A stretch of DNA of 44,176 nucleotides from Gemmatimonadota bacterium (GTDB lineage Bacteria; Gemmatimonadota; Gemmatimonadetes; Gemmatimonadales; Gemmatimonadaceae): assembly GCA_025360995.1 (NCBI GenBank), contig JANYBD010000019.1:1-44176 (forward strand), read 5' to 3'. Numbering within the stretch: the first letter of the stretch is position 1; each line of letters opens with the position of its first letter. Of this stretch, positions 1 to 7,694 are shown one piece after another. The notes beneath the pieces were generated by a model that ran no database searches, was not told the origin of the DNA, and saw only the letters and a list, made by a program, of their open reading frames with translations. The translations under genes and the position numbers were made by a program.

Positions 1-2498
1 TAGGCCTGAATGTCACCGCTGGGCGTGGCGAATGGCCACGCGAAGTACACCACATTCTTGTGCACCGGATTTTCCGACGGCCGGAGCGCTAGCACGGCAT
101 TACCACCGGTCACCGTCGACGCCCCATGCGACACCACGGCAATCTCGTCGAGATTCCATTGCAGACCGGTGCTGGCAAAGTCGAACACGAGCGACTTCCC
201 TTTCACGCCACCGACCGTCACGCGCTCCGTATACCACAAGGGAGCAGCGCCCTGCACGCGCAAGATTTGCTGATAGGTGGCGCCGGCATCAGCAGACATC
301 AGCACACGACCGAACAGGGCTTCGCTAAAACCGCTTCCATCGTATCGCGTCCAGAACATCAGCGACACCGTGTCCACGTCCGTCGGAATTTTTATGATCG
401 GCGAACGCAAATCACCGCCGCCGTCCGAGCGCCACGAGACGCGGCCGGCCTCGACAAAATTCGAATCCGCATGAAACTGCGTACCGGTCCAACCGGTCTC
501 GTTCAACTCGCCGCCATTGATCGCCAATACCGTGTAGCTGGTAGTGACGCCGCCGGCACTGACCGTCACCGTGGTTGGCCTCGACGCTTGTCCGGTCGAG
601 AGACGGCGGAGGTAGCGTCCGCCAGCCGTGGAGTCAATGCGAAAGCTGCGCTGTGCAGGAACGCTGATCGTTGCCGTCGGCGCTGCGGCAGCCGGCACCG
701 TGACAATTACCGACGGGGACACACTTTCCACCACGATGTGCTCACTGTGCCCGCCGGTCGTGGTACTCACATAATTGTACGGATCGCGCGCACTCTCAAT
801 TACATCTAGGGCAAATGGCAAATTGTCCTGAAATAATTGCTGGAGTTGCACTTCGTCATCCGGAAACTCAAACCCGTAATACGATCCGCTCTGGTAGCCG
901 CTGGTGAGCTCGGGAGTAAAACCAATTGTGCCAAACCGCGTGCCTGCCCAGTCGTTGTATTCACCGTTGGTGGTGTACAGCGACCAAGCGCTGCCCGGCG
1001 AATAGAACGAACGGGTCGAACCCAAGATGTGATCGGTGACCGCACTCCGGTTGTTTGTTCCGGCAAGCGTCTGATACACCGGAAGATCAGCAGCCAGTTG
1101 ACCGTACACGGCACCGGGCGGATAAAGCAACAAACCGGAATACGTGTGGTAGCTGAGAGCAACGACCGGCGGGTGCAACGCATGAAAGGCTTCGATATTT
1201 CGCGTCTCAATTTCCGACGCCGGTGTGGGCCCGCGAAAAATGTCCGACTGCGGATCGGGTGACGATCCATTGTCATCGAAGCCCCAGTTGGCGCGATGAT
1301 TGCGATTGAGGTCGACTCCAACGCCAGTGCCCTGCGGAGAGCGCGTCTTCCGCCACAGACGGTCGGCGGTGAAGGTGTATTCAAAACCATCTGGATTCGC
1401 GACGGGAACGATCCAGATATCCCGCGTTTGCAACAGTGAGTCGAGCCTGGCGTTTCCGACCGGCGGATTGGCCAAATATTTTATGAGCCGCAACGTCATC
1501 TCTGTGGCCGCCCACTCGCGCGCGTGGTATGTGGCCATGAACAACACGTTAGGGCGCGACGGGCTGTCGCCCTTGGGACCGATTTTCACAGCGAGCATTG
1601 GGCGGCCTTCGTACGACTTACCGAGTGTGTCGACCGAGACGCGTGAATTATTTTTGGCGAGCGAGTCGATAAATGCGCGAATGCCGCGAATCGGATCATC
1701 ATAGTCGCGGTACACTTTCGTGACCGCTATCGCTGGCTGTACCGCACCGATCACTCGGCCCGCGAGCCCGCCGCGACCGACCGGCACGTCCGATCCGTGG
1801 AACCCCAACTGCTCCATTCGGGCGCGCTCGCCAGCTTCGGCAACAACGAGCGGCGTGCCCCGCTCCATGCCTACAACATCGAAGCCGTGCTTAAGTAGCG
1901 ACTCCGCGCGCACACCGGGAACCCGCAACGTGACATGTTGTGCTTGCACCGGTACGACGGCGCCGCCGAGTCCGACCGCGGCAAACGCCACGAGGCGCGC
2001 GGTGGTGCGCTTTGCCGGTTTCCCCACGGACGGTGGAGTCACCAGAACAATCCTTCGCGCCGCATCCCAAAACGCGTCCATACCGTGGAACAGTGCCTGT
2101 ACAGCGGCGAGCCAAATGATCCACGCCGCGTCGCGCTCACCGGCTGACGCGGCGCGAAAGTCGGCCGCCGACCGATCCATCCGGTCGAGCGCCGAGAATG
2201 CCGGAACGGCAAGTTCGCCAAGCGCCGCCGCGAGCGCCCGCCGGTCGGCATCGGACTTGGCGTGCTGCTGCGTCGCCAATGTGTCGATCGCGTCTTGCAA
2301 CGCCCGCCGAATCCGCGACGGATCGAATGCTGCCAGGCGCGCATCAGCGCCCTGCACCCTTGCCGCTGCTTTGCGCGCGGTCAGGAGCGGGGCGAAGACC
2401 AGATCGTGTTGTGGCGTTGCGATCGAGCCAACGCTGGCGAATGCGCGCAGTGAGCGCGTGAATTCGGGGAGCGCGAAAGGCGCAGCGTGCTCAGGCAT
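1..2498 (-). CDS. Secreted M14 zinc carboxypeptidase, C-terminus cut by window edge; in-frame N-terminal extension
   Basis: This is a zinc metallocarboxypeptidase of family M14, predicted to act outside the cytoplasm. The zinc ligands HxxE lie in HAREWAA (His codon 1524-1526). VDLNRN supplies the substrate-binding Asn-Arg, SYHTYSG the third zinc His, and FTPELT the catalytic Glu. Beta-rich segments follow, and the last visible residues (SENPVHKNVVYF) resemble a FlgD/type IX-type C-terminal sorting domain. The reading frame is open from ATG 2498, whose ATG overlaps the CYTH stop as ATGCCTGA. A typical signal peptide (KRTTARLVAFAAVGLGG, ending VQA-Q) appears only about 155 codons later, just after GTG 2042, which has GAAGGA 8 nt upstream. 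The mature enzyme may therefore start at 2042, with the first 152 codons forming a separate coupled product or an unusual fusion. No family is recognised in that helical extension. Family assignment is firm; the start is not. Confidence 0.88.
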   Translation of the reverse strand, partial: MPEHAAPFALPEFTRSLRAFASVGSIATPQHDLVFAPLLTARKAAARVQGADARLAAFDPSRIRRALQDAIDTLATQQHAKSDADRRALAAALGELAVPAFSALDRMDRSAADFRAASAGERDAAWIIWLAAVQALFHGMDAFWDAARRIVLVTPPSVGKPAKRTTARLVAFAAVGLGGAVVPVQAQHVTLRVPGVRAESLLKHGFDVVGMERGTPLVVAEAGERARMEQLGFHGSDVPVGRGGLAGRVIGAVQPAIAVTKVYRDYDDPIRGIRAFIDSLAKNNSRVSVDTLGKSYEGRPMLAVKIGPKGDSPSRPNVLFMATYHAREWAATEMTLRLIKYLANPPVGNARLDSLLQTRDIWIVPVANPDGFEYTFTADRLWRKTRSPQGTGVGVDLNRNHRANWGFDDNGSSPDPQSDIFRGPTPASEIETRNIEAFHALHPPVVALSYHTYSGLLLYPPGAVYGQLAADLPVYQTLAGTNNRSAVTDHILGSTRSFYSPGSAWSLYTTNGEYNDWAGTRFGTIGFTPELTSGYQSGSYYGFEFPDDEVQLQQLFQDNLPFALDVIESARDPYNYVSTTTGGHSEHIVVESVSPSVIVTVPAAAAPTATISVPAQRSFRIDSTAGGRYLRRLSTGQASRPTTVTVSAGGVTTSYTVLAINGGELNETGWTGTQFHADSNFVEAGRVSWRSDGGGDLRSPIIKIPTDVDTVSLMFWTRYDGSGFSEALFGRVLMSADAGATYQQILRVQGAAPLWYTERVTVGGVKGKSLVFDFASTGLQWNLDEIAVVSHGASTVTGGNAVLALRPSENPVHKNVVYFAWPFATPSGDIQA
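2040..2056 (-). promoter_or_regulatory. Internal GTG start with Shine-Dalgarno for the M14 peptidase
   Basis: On the minus strand GAAGGA stands 8 nt before GTG at 2042-2040. The first residues read from this GTG lead directly into a Lys/Arg-rich then hydrophobic signal peptide. A second in-frame GTG lies at 2027-2025. This site decides whether the enzyme is exported; initiation here is inferred, not shown. Confidence 0.5.
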
Positions 2499-3084
2499 CT
2501 GTCGCGAGATAACGATAATCGCCAGTGAGCTCGCGACGGCAGATCGCTGCCCGGGAGAGCGTGCGCTGTTCGAAGCGGCGAATGAAATCGGGGAGCCGGT
2601 CCGACGTGAAGCCCTCACGAGCGAGTCCGGTGCCGGCAATCGCCGCTTCGATGCTTTCTGGCGTTCCTTCGACCTCGACTAGCACATCCATTCGTGGATA
2701 TTCCTCGATGCGCACGGTGGCGCCACGAAACAAAAACTGATGGATCTCGCGATCAATCTCTCGCGTAACTTCATACCCGAGTCGTTCAAGCATTGTTGCC
2801 AGTGCCACCGCGTCCGCGGCATCTGTGGAGAGTTCCTCGCGTACTTTGTACCCGTCATCGTAGCCGGTCGTGCCTTTCCAGTCGAGCGTGGCGCGCCCGC
2901 CATTACTATCGCGATATTCGCGCAGCCGCAACACGTGATCGCGCGACGCGAGCGCGCGTTCCGCCGTATCGTAGCGGCGATCCGTCAGTGTGCCGGCAAA
3001 CTGCAACTCGGCGCCGGCGGCCGCGAGCACCGCGATGAGCGTCGCCGGATCGGCCACCACACTTTTCAGTTCGACTTCACGCAT
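2491..3084 (-). CDS. CYTH-domain protein (class IV adenylate cyclase / triphosphatase fold)
   Basis: This protein of 197 residues belongs to the CYTH superfamily, whose members bind triphosphorylated substrates in a beta tunnel with metal ions. The signature ExExK is present as EVELK at residues 3-7. Further charged strands typical of the fold follow (VLRLREYRD, TLDWKGTT, RIEEYPRMDVLVEVEG). Length matches CyaB-like CYTH proteins of about 180-200 residues. Whether it makes cAMP, hydrolyses thiamine triphosphate or cleaves inorganic triphosphate cannot be told from sequence. ATG 3084 is chosen because the ExExK motif must be near the N-terminus; it overlaps the upstream HAD stop as ATGCGTGA, and this gene's own stop overlaps the next ORF as ATGCCTGA. 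Both 8-nt overlaps suggest translational coupling. Confidence 0.85.
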   Translation of the reverse strand: MREVELKSVVADPATLIAVLAAAGAELQFAGTLTDRRYDTAERALASRDHVLRLREYRDSNGGRATLDWKGTTGYDDGYKVREELSTDAADAVALATMLERLGYEVTREIDREIHQFLFRGATVRIEEYPRMDVLVEVEGTPESIEAAIAGTGLAREGFTSDRLPDFIRRFEQRTLSRAAICRRELTGDYRYLATDA

Positions 3085-3769
3085 CGATGATCGCCTGAAG
3101 TACCGCATCTGTATTTGAGAGGTCGGCGAAGACGGCTTCCGGGCAGCAGGCCGCGAGCGCTGTGACATCATAGTGCCCAGTGGCCACCGCAATGGCCCGG
3201 GCGCCGATGGGACGCGAGCACGCGACATCGTTCGGTGTGTCTCCGATAATCACGCAGTCGGCAGCGGCAATGTCGCGGCCCAGCACTACGCTCGCGCGCT
3301 GCCGGGCAATGGCAGGCAACTCGCTGCGAACTTCGTGATCGCTACCAAACGCACCAACAACAAAACGCCCCGGATCAACACCGACGACGCGGAGTTTGTG
3401 TTCGGCGCCCCGTACGAGATTTCCCGTCAGCAGACCAAGGACGATATCGTCGTGCTGCTCAACCGCATCGAGCAGCGCGGCGACGCCGGGAAGCAGAGCG
3501 GTACCGTGCTGGTCGCCGGCGAGTTCAATCACGAGCTCGCGAACATATCGGTCGAGCACTGCGTCCATGCGCGAGTCGATTTCAGCGCCGGAAAACCCTT
3601 CGTGCTGCATCGCTTCGCGCACGATCTGTTTGTCGGTCTTGCCATCGTACCGATATCCTGCCGGCCCGGGCGTACCAAAAATTCCAGTGAGCGCACGCTC
3701 CATCGATCGGCGGCCGGCACCGCGCGACCACAAAATCGTACCGTCAATATCGAACAGCGCGATTTTCAT
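3077..3769 (-). CDS. HAD-superfamily phosphatase, phosphoglycolate-phosphatase-like
   Basis: A 230-residue haloacid dehalogenase-type hydrolase, probably a cytosolic phosphatase. Motif I is DIDGT at residues 6-10 with the nucleophile Asp. A helical cap follows, then motif II LLTGN and motif IV GDTPNDV. The size and the TGN variant fit the phosphoglycolate phosphatase-like subgroup, but the substrate cannot be read from sequence. The start ATG 3769 overlaps the EamA transporter stop by 4 nt (ATGA), and its stop lies inside the CYTH start. A glycolate oxidase operon occurs about 20 kb away, so phosphoglycolate is a tempting but unproven substrate. Confidence 0.85.
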   Translation of the reverse strand: MKIALFDIDGTILWSRGAGRRSMERALTGIFGTPGPAGYRYDGKTDKQIVREAMQHEGFSGAEIDSRMDAVLDRYVRELVIELAGDQHGTALLPGVAALLDAVEQHDDIVLGLLTGNLVRGAEHKLRVVGVDPGRFVVGAFGSDHEVRSELPAIARQRASVVLGRDIAAADCVIIGDTPNDVACSRPIGARAIAVATGHYDVTALAACCPEAVFADLSNTDAVLQAIIDA

Positions 3770-4692
3770 TCGCCGTGGGCGGGCTCGGTCGACGTCGACG
3801 AACGCGAAAGCCAGAGCCCGGCAAGGACTCCCGCTGCGCCAACGCCTTGCCACGCCGTGGGACGTTCGCCCAGCAGTGGCCATGCCACCGCGACCGCGAC
3901 AATCGGCTGCAGATTCGAAAACATCGACGTGCGCGTGGAACCGATCACGCGCACGCCCCGATACCATGCCAGGTAGGCAATTCCCACCGAGCCAATGCCA
4001 CTGTATGCAATTGCACCCCACGTGAGAGGGGCCACCGACGTCCAATCCGTCCGGAGAATCGAAGGTGCCGCCATCAGGACAATTGGGATCGTGCCGCCAG
4101 CCAACGTCCATGCGGCGATTTGCATGCCGTCAATCCGCTCCGTCAGTGGGCGCACCCACGTCGTATAAAAGGCCCAAATCAATACCGCGCCCAGAATCAG
4201 CATATCGCCGGAAACACTGGCCTGACCTTCGCTGGATTGCGCGGTCCCTACGATAACAAAAGCCAGCCCGCCAATCGACAGTGCAATCCCGAGCACCTGG
4301 CGGCGCGTTACCCGTTCGATGCCAATCAACCGACCGACAATTGCAACCAGCGCCGGACTCGCCGCCATCAGCAGTGACGCAGTACCAGCGCGGGTGCGCG
4401 TAAGTCCTTGAATAAACAGCGCCTGATACATGCCGTGGCCCAAGACGCCGAGCAGCATCAACAGTCCGATGTCGCGTCGTGTCGGTCGCTTTGAGCGCTG
4501 TGGCAATGTCACTGCGAGCATTGTCAGTGCACCGAGCAACATACGCACGCCGTTATACGCGAGCGGCTCGAGCACTTGGGTGCCGTACTTCAGCACCGAA
4601 AAGTTCACGCCCCAAATCACGGCCATCCCCACCAAGCCGAGTTCGGTGAAGGCAATTTCCGACTTGGAGAAACGCAATACAGGTGTTGACAT
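3766..4692 (-). CDS. EamA/DMT-family transporter
   Basis: A 308-residue integral membrane protein of the drug/metabolite transporter superfamily, made of two tandem EamA repeats of about five helices each. Hydrophobic segments begin at about residue 15 (GLVGMAVIWGVNFSVLKYG) and recur through the protein to the C-terminal LLGERPTAWQGVGAAG, a typical last-helix motif. The family exports amino acids, purines or other small metabolites; no substrate is suggested here. ATG 4692 is the start that puts the first helix near the N-terminus. It is the first gene of a four-gene minus-strand run and is divergent from the DUF6941-like gene, with 83 nt between the two starts. Confidence 0.88.
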   Translation of the reverse strand: MSTPVLRFSKSEIAFTELGLVGMAVIWGVNFSVLKYGTQVLEPLAYNGVRMLLGALTMLAVTLPQRSKRPTRRDIGLLMLLGVLGHGMYQALFIQGLTRTRAGTASLLMAASPALVAIVGRLIGIERVTRRQVLGIALSIGGLAFVIVGTAQSSEGQASVSGDMLILGAVLIWAFYTTWVRPLTERIDGMQIAAWTLAGGTIPIVLMAAPSILRTDWTSVAPLTWGAIAYSGIGSVGIAYLAWYRGVRVIGSTRTSMFSNLQPIVAVAVAWPLLGERPTAWQGVGAAGVLAGLWLSRSSTSTEPAHGE

Positions 4693-4775
4693 CAGTGAAA
4701 GGTAACGATCTGCCACCTGCAGTCGACGGTCGGCGCGCCTTTGTATTTCGGCATGCGACGCCGTACTTTCCGCCG

Positions 4776-5198
4776 ATGCATGTTTCCTTCGCTCTCTTCG
4801 CCGACGCCGCAAACATTTCCCAAGAAGGGAAGCTCAACATTCTCGGCGTGTTCGATGCCCTGCAAATCGGTTCGCTGCCGGCGGTGCATCCCCGTGCCAC
4901 GCTCGTCGTGCGCCTCAAAGCCGCCGAGGATGACAGCGGCATGCACACGCTCGCCTTCGGATGGCAGGGACCGAATGGCGAAGAAATCTGGTCATCATCT
5001 GGCGAGCTCGAGGTTGGCGCGCCGCCGCCCGGTGCATACGAGTTGGATATCCCGGTGATCGCGGCGATTGACCTGCCTATTCAGCAGGCGGGGCCGCACG
5101 TAATGCGCATTGATGTTGATGGTGAATTGCGCGCCGAGATAACGCTGCACGTGCGAATCGGCGCTCCTATTGTGCCAGTGAGCGGACTGCTGAGCTAG
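4776..5198 (+). CDS. Small conserved protein, DUF6941-like
   Basis: A 140-residue predicted cytosolic protein, largely beta-strand. The opening (FALFADAANISQEGKLNILG) resembles short uncharacterised proteins of the DUF6941 type; this is recalled, not searched. No catalytic motif is visible. ATG 4776 is preferred because the conserved part begins immediately after it; an in-frame ATG at 4683 would add 31 residues of poor composition. It stands alone, divergent from the EamA transporter, and its stop codon shares the palindrome CTAG (5195-5198) with the stop of the convergent P1 peptidase gene. Confidence 0.65.
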   Translation: MHVSFALFADAANISQEGKLNILGVFDALQIGSLPAVHPRATLVVRLKAAEDDSGMHTLAFGWQGPNGEEIWSSSGELEVGAPPPGAYELDIPVIAAIDLPIQQAGPHVMRIDVDGELRAEITLHVRIGAPIVPVSGLLS

Positions 5199-6166
5199 CC
5201 GGCGAGTCCGGGCACGCCGTCGCGGCCTACTGCCAGACGGACGGCACGTTCGATTGCCGCTTCGAGCGCCACCGTCGCGAGTGCTTCCGCGCGCAACACC
5301 GAACCGGCCTTCCCCTCGCGCGGTGACAGCGCGAAGATCACATCGCCATCAACGCTCGAACCCGCCGGTGTAATCCGCCGATGCATAGCGGCCATCGCCG
5401 ATCGTGCGACCTGCTGCAACTCTACTTTGCTGAGCGGCGCATCGAATACGACCACCGCCAACGTCGTGTTTCGGCCGGCCGCGAACTGGGCGTCCAAGGC
5501 CCCTGCCGCGGCGAGCCGCACTCCGTCGACAAATGCGCCGTTCGCACCGCGCGCACCCGCGAGAATGGCACCGTGGGCATCGCGCACGTCACCGAATGCA
5601 TTCACGGCAACTATGGCTGCCGCCGCAGCGCCGTTCGATTCCGCGACCGCGATTCCGAGACCGCCTTTCATTGCACCGGCAATTCCGGCCATTTTCCCCA
5701 CGGTGCAGCCCGTGCCCGCGCCCACACTTCCTTCGGCCACGCCAGATGACACGGCCGTTTCGCACGCATCGTATGCCATCTGTGCGGTTGGTCGTGATGC
5801 GAAGCTGCCGAGCGGGGCTAGATCGAACAGCACGGCAGCGGGAACAATCGGCACCACGCCGCCGGCAATCGGAAATCCGCGTCCGCGCTCTTCCATCCAG
5901 CGCATGATGCCGGCCGCTGCGTCCAGGCCGTAAGCAGAGCCGCCAGTGAGCAGTACCGCGTCGATACGATCGTTGGAGGCAAGGGGATCGAGGAGTGCAA
6001 GTTCGCGCGAGCCGGTCGATCGCCCCATGACATACGCACTCGCGCGCATCGGGCCCGATATCCCGCGGATAACGGTCAACCCCGTGGCGCCAACGGTGTC
6101 GGTTGCATGTCCAATGGCAACGCCGAACCGCGTGAGGTTTGATGCTTCGGTAAGCTCGTCACTCAC
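5195..6166 (-). CDS. P1-family (DmpA/ArgJ-fold) peptidase
   Basis: A 323-residue member of the self-processing P1/S58 peptidase family, which includes DmpA-type aminopeptidases and nylon-oligomer hydrolases. These are made as one chain and cut themselves into two subunits. Family motifs seen are TGGSAYGLDAA, EGSVGAGTGCTVGK and VNAFGDV. The exact self-cleavage residue cannot be assigned with confidence by eye. GTG 6166 is chosen because it overlaps the stop of the zinc-ribbon gene by 4 nt (GTGA); the longer ATG 6208 form would overlap that gene by 46 nt. It is last in the operon of histidine kinase, response regulator and zinc-ribbon protein. No signal peptide is seen, so it is probably cytosolic. 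Confidence 0.88.
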   Translation of the reverse strand: MSDELTEASNLTRFGVAIGHATDTVGATGLTVIRGISGPMRASAYVMGRSTGSRELALLDPLASNDRIDAVLLTGGSAYGLDAAAGIMRWMEERGRGFPIAGGVVPIVPAAVLFDLAPLGSFASRPTAQMAYDACETAVSSGVAEGSVGAGTGCTVGKMAGIAGAMKGGLGIAVAESNGAAAAAIVAVNAFGDVRDAHGAILAGARGANGAFVDGVRLAAAGALDAQFAAGRNTTLAVVVFDAPLSKVELQQVARSAMAAMHRRITPAGSSVDGDVIFALSPREGKAGSVLRAEALATVALEAAIERAVRLAVGRDGVPGLAG

Positions 6167-6333
6167 TGCGAGGGTGCCGCCTCCGGCTTGCCCTGACAGT
6201 TCCGGCATAGCAGGATTCCGCGAAGGTTACAAATAACGCAGATGAAATTTCCGCAATTATGACACGGGTATCCCTCGCTGGCCCGTTCTTCAAGCCCGCA
6301 GGAATTACAGATCATCCGGTCGGTTGTCGACAT
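6163..6333 (-). CDS. 56-residue double zinc-ribbon protein
   Basis: A tiny protein with four CxxC pairs, Cys9/12, 24/27, 32/35 and 43/46, giving eight cysteines in 56 residues. That number could hold two zinc ions, as two ribbons or one cross-braced fold. The first pair sits in MICNSCG and the second in YPCHNCGNF. It starts 5 nt after the response-regulator stop, has AAGG just upstream of ATG 6333, and its stop overlaps the GTG of the P1 peptidase gene. Such spacing is typical of a co-translated operon member. No specific family is recognised; it may bind nucleic acid or a protein partner. It is below usual ORF-length cut-offs and easily missed. Confidence 0.75.
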   Translation of the reverse strand: MSTTDRMICNSCGLEERASEGYPCHNCGNFICVICNLRGILLCRNCQGKPEAAPSQ

Positions 6334-6338
6334 TCGCC

Positions 6339-7691
6339 TTAACGCGGCTTTTCCATCAGCGCATACTCTCGGATTTTTTTAATCAGCGTTGCCCGCGAAA
6401 TTCCAAGTTCGCGCGCCGCGTGCGTACGATTGTGTTGATTCGCTTTCAGCGTCCGGTCGATATGTGCTTTCTCGACTTCGGACAGCGACTTCGGCACGTG
6501 ATGCGACACTTCGGCACCACTCGCGCCCTGTACTTCGCGGGGCAAATGCACCACTTCGATTTTTGGCTGACCCCGCGCCATCAGCATGGCCCGTTCTGTC
6601 ACGTTGCGCAGTTCTCGAATATTACCGGGCCACGAATAGCGAAGAATCGCGTCCAGGGTGTCATCGCCGAGTTGTGTTGGCGCTGCTGGCAGCGTGGGTG
6701 ACAGATCGTCCAGCACGTGCGCGGCGAGTTCGAGAAGATCCTCACGCGACCGGGCGCGAAGCGGCGGCAGCGTAATTGGCATGACGGACAAGCGATAATA
6801 CAAATCTTCGCGGAACCGGCCCGCAGTGACTTCATTCACCAAGTCCTTCGTCGTTGCCGCGATGACGCGAACATTTGGTGTGATTTCCGCTGTCCCGCCG
6901 TGCCGCCGGAATCCCTTACCTTCGAGTACCCGGAGCAGCTTCGGCTGCAGATGTGAATCGAGGTCGCCGATCTCATCGAGAAAGAGGGTACCCCCATCAG
7001 CGATCTCGAAGAGTCCTTTCTTAGTGGGGCCGCGTGATCCGTCGGGACCGCTCTCCACGCCAAACAATTCGGAGTCGAGCGATTCCGCCGTGAGCGCGGC
7101 ACAGTTGACCTCGACAAACGGCTTTGCCGATCGCGGACTTTGCGCATGAATCAGCTCGGCGACCCGGCCTTTGCCCGATCCACTTTCGCCGACGATCAGC
7201 GCCGTTGTCCGGTCGCTCGCCGCCAACAGCGACACTTGGGCCGAGAGTTCGCGCATGCCTGCGGACGAACCGAAAATCATGCTCGAATCTGTGCCGCGGC
7301 GGTCACTCAGGTACCGATTCATCCGGCGCAATGCGGCCTTTTCCAGCGCTCGTTCTGCGGCGGCAGCCAGATGGCTCAGGTCCACCGGCTTGGTCAGAAA
7401 GTTCTCGGCGCCACGATGGAGAGCATCAACGGCCATCGCCACATCACCGTACGCAGTGACCATGATGACCACCGGATTTTCATCGCGAATTTTGGCCAGG
7501 ACATCGAACCCGGTCATGTCGGGCAACCGAACATCCAGCAGCACCAGATCGGGCTTGGCGCGATGATAGGCCTCAATACCTTCCGCGCCGGTATGCGCCT
7601 CCGTGACGACGTGCGAGCCGTCGTGACGGAAAAACATCGCGAACGCGGTGGCAATGGCGACTTCGTCGTCAATAATGAGAATGCTTGCCAT
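6339..7691 (-). CDS. NtrC-family response regulator lacking the GAFTGA motif
   Basis: A 450-residue transcription regulator. The receiver domain spans residues 1-120 with phospho-acceptor Asp53 (LVLLDVRLPDM). The AAA+ domain has Walker A GESGSGKG and Walker B GGTLFLDEIGDL. A Fis-type helix-turn-helix closes the protein (THAARELGISRATLIKKI). Where sigma-54 activators carry GAFTGA, this one reads GPDGSR in an otherwise collinear stretch between ELFG and KKGLFE. GAFTGA contacts sigma-54, so this protein probably does not activate that polymerase in the standard way. It starts 3 nt after the histidine kinase stop, so the kinase is its likely partner. Target genes are unknown. Confidence 0.93.
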   Translation of the reverse strand: MASILIIDDEVAIATAFAMFFRHDGSHVVTEAHTGAEGIEAYHRAKPDLVLLDVRLPDMTGFDVLAKIRDENPVVIMVTAYGDVAMAVDALHRGAENFLTKPVDLSHLAAAAERALEKAALRRMNRYLSDRRGTDSSMIFGSSAGMRELSAQVSLLAASDRTTALIVGESGSGKGRVAELIHAQSPRSAKPFVEVNCAALTAESLDSELFGVESGPDGSRGPTKKGLFEIADGGTLFLDEIGDLDSHLQPKLLRVLEGKGFRRHGGTAEITPNVRVIAATTKDLVNEVTAGRFREDLYYRLSVMPITLPPLRARSREDLLELAAHVLDDLSPTLPAAPTQLGDDTLDAILRYSWPGNIRELRNVTERAMLMARGQPKIEVVHLPREVQGASGAEVSHHVPKSLSEVEKAHIDRTLKANQHNRTHAARELGISRATLIKKIREYALMEKPR

Positions 7692-7694
7692 CTG

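Noticed and set aside
6167-6208. The longer P1 peptidase start at ATG 6208
   Set aside because: It would overlap the zinc-ribbon gene by 46 nt in another frame and adds a Gly-rich tail not typical of the family; GTG 6166 forms a standard 4-nt overlap. It is not fully excluded.
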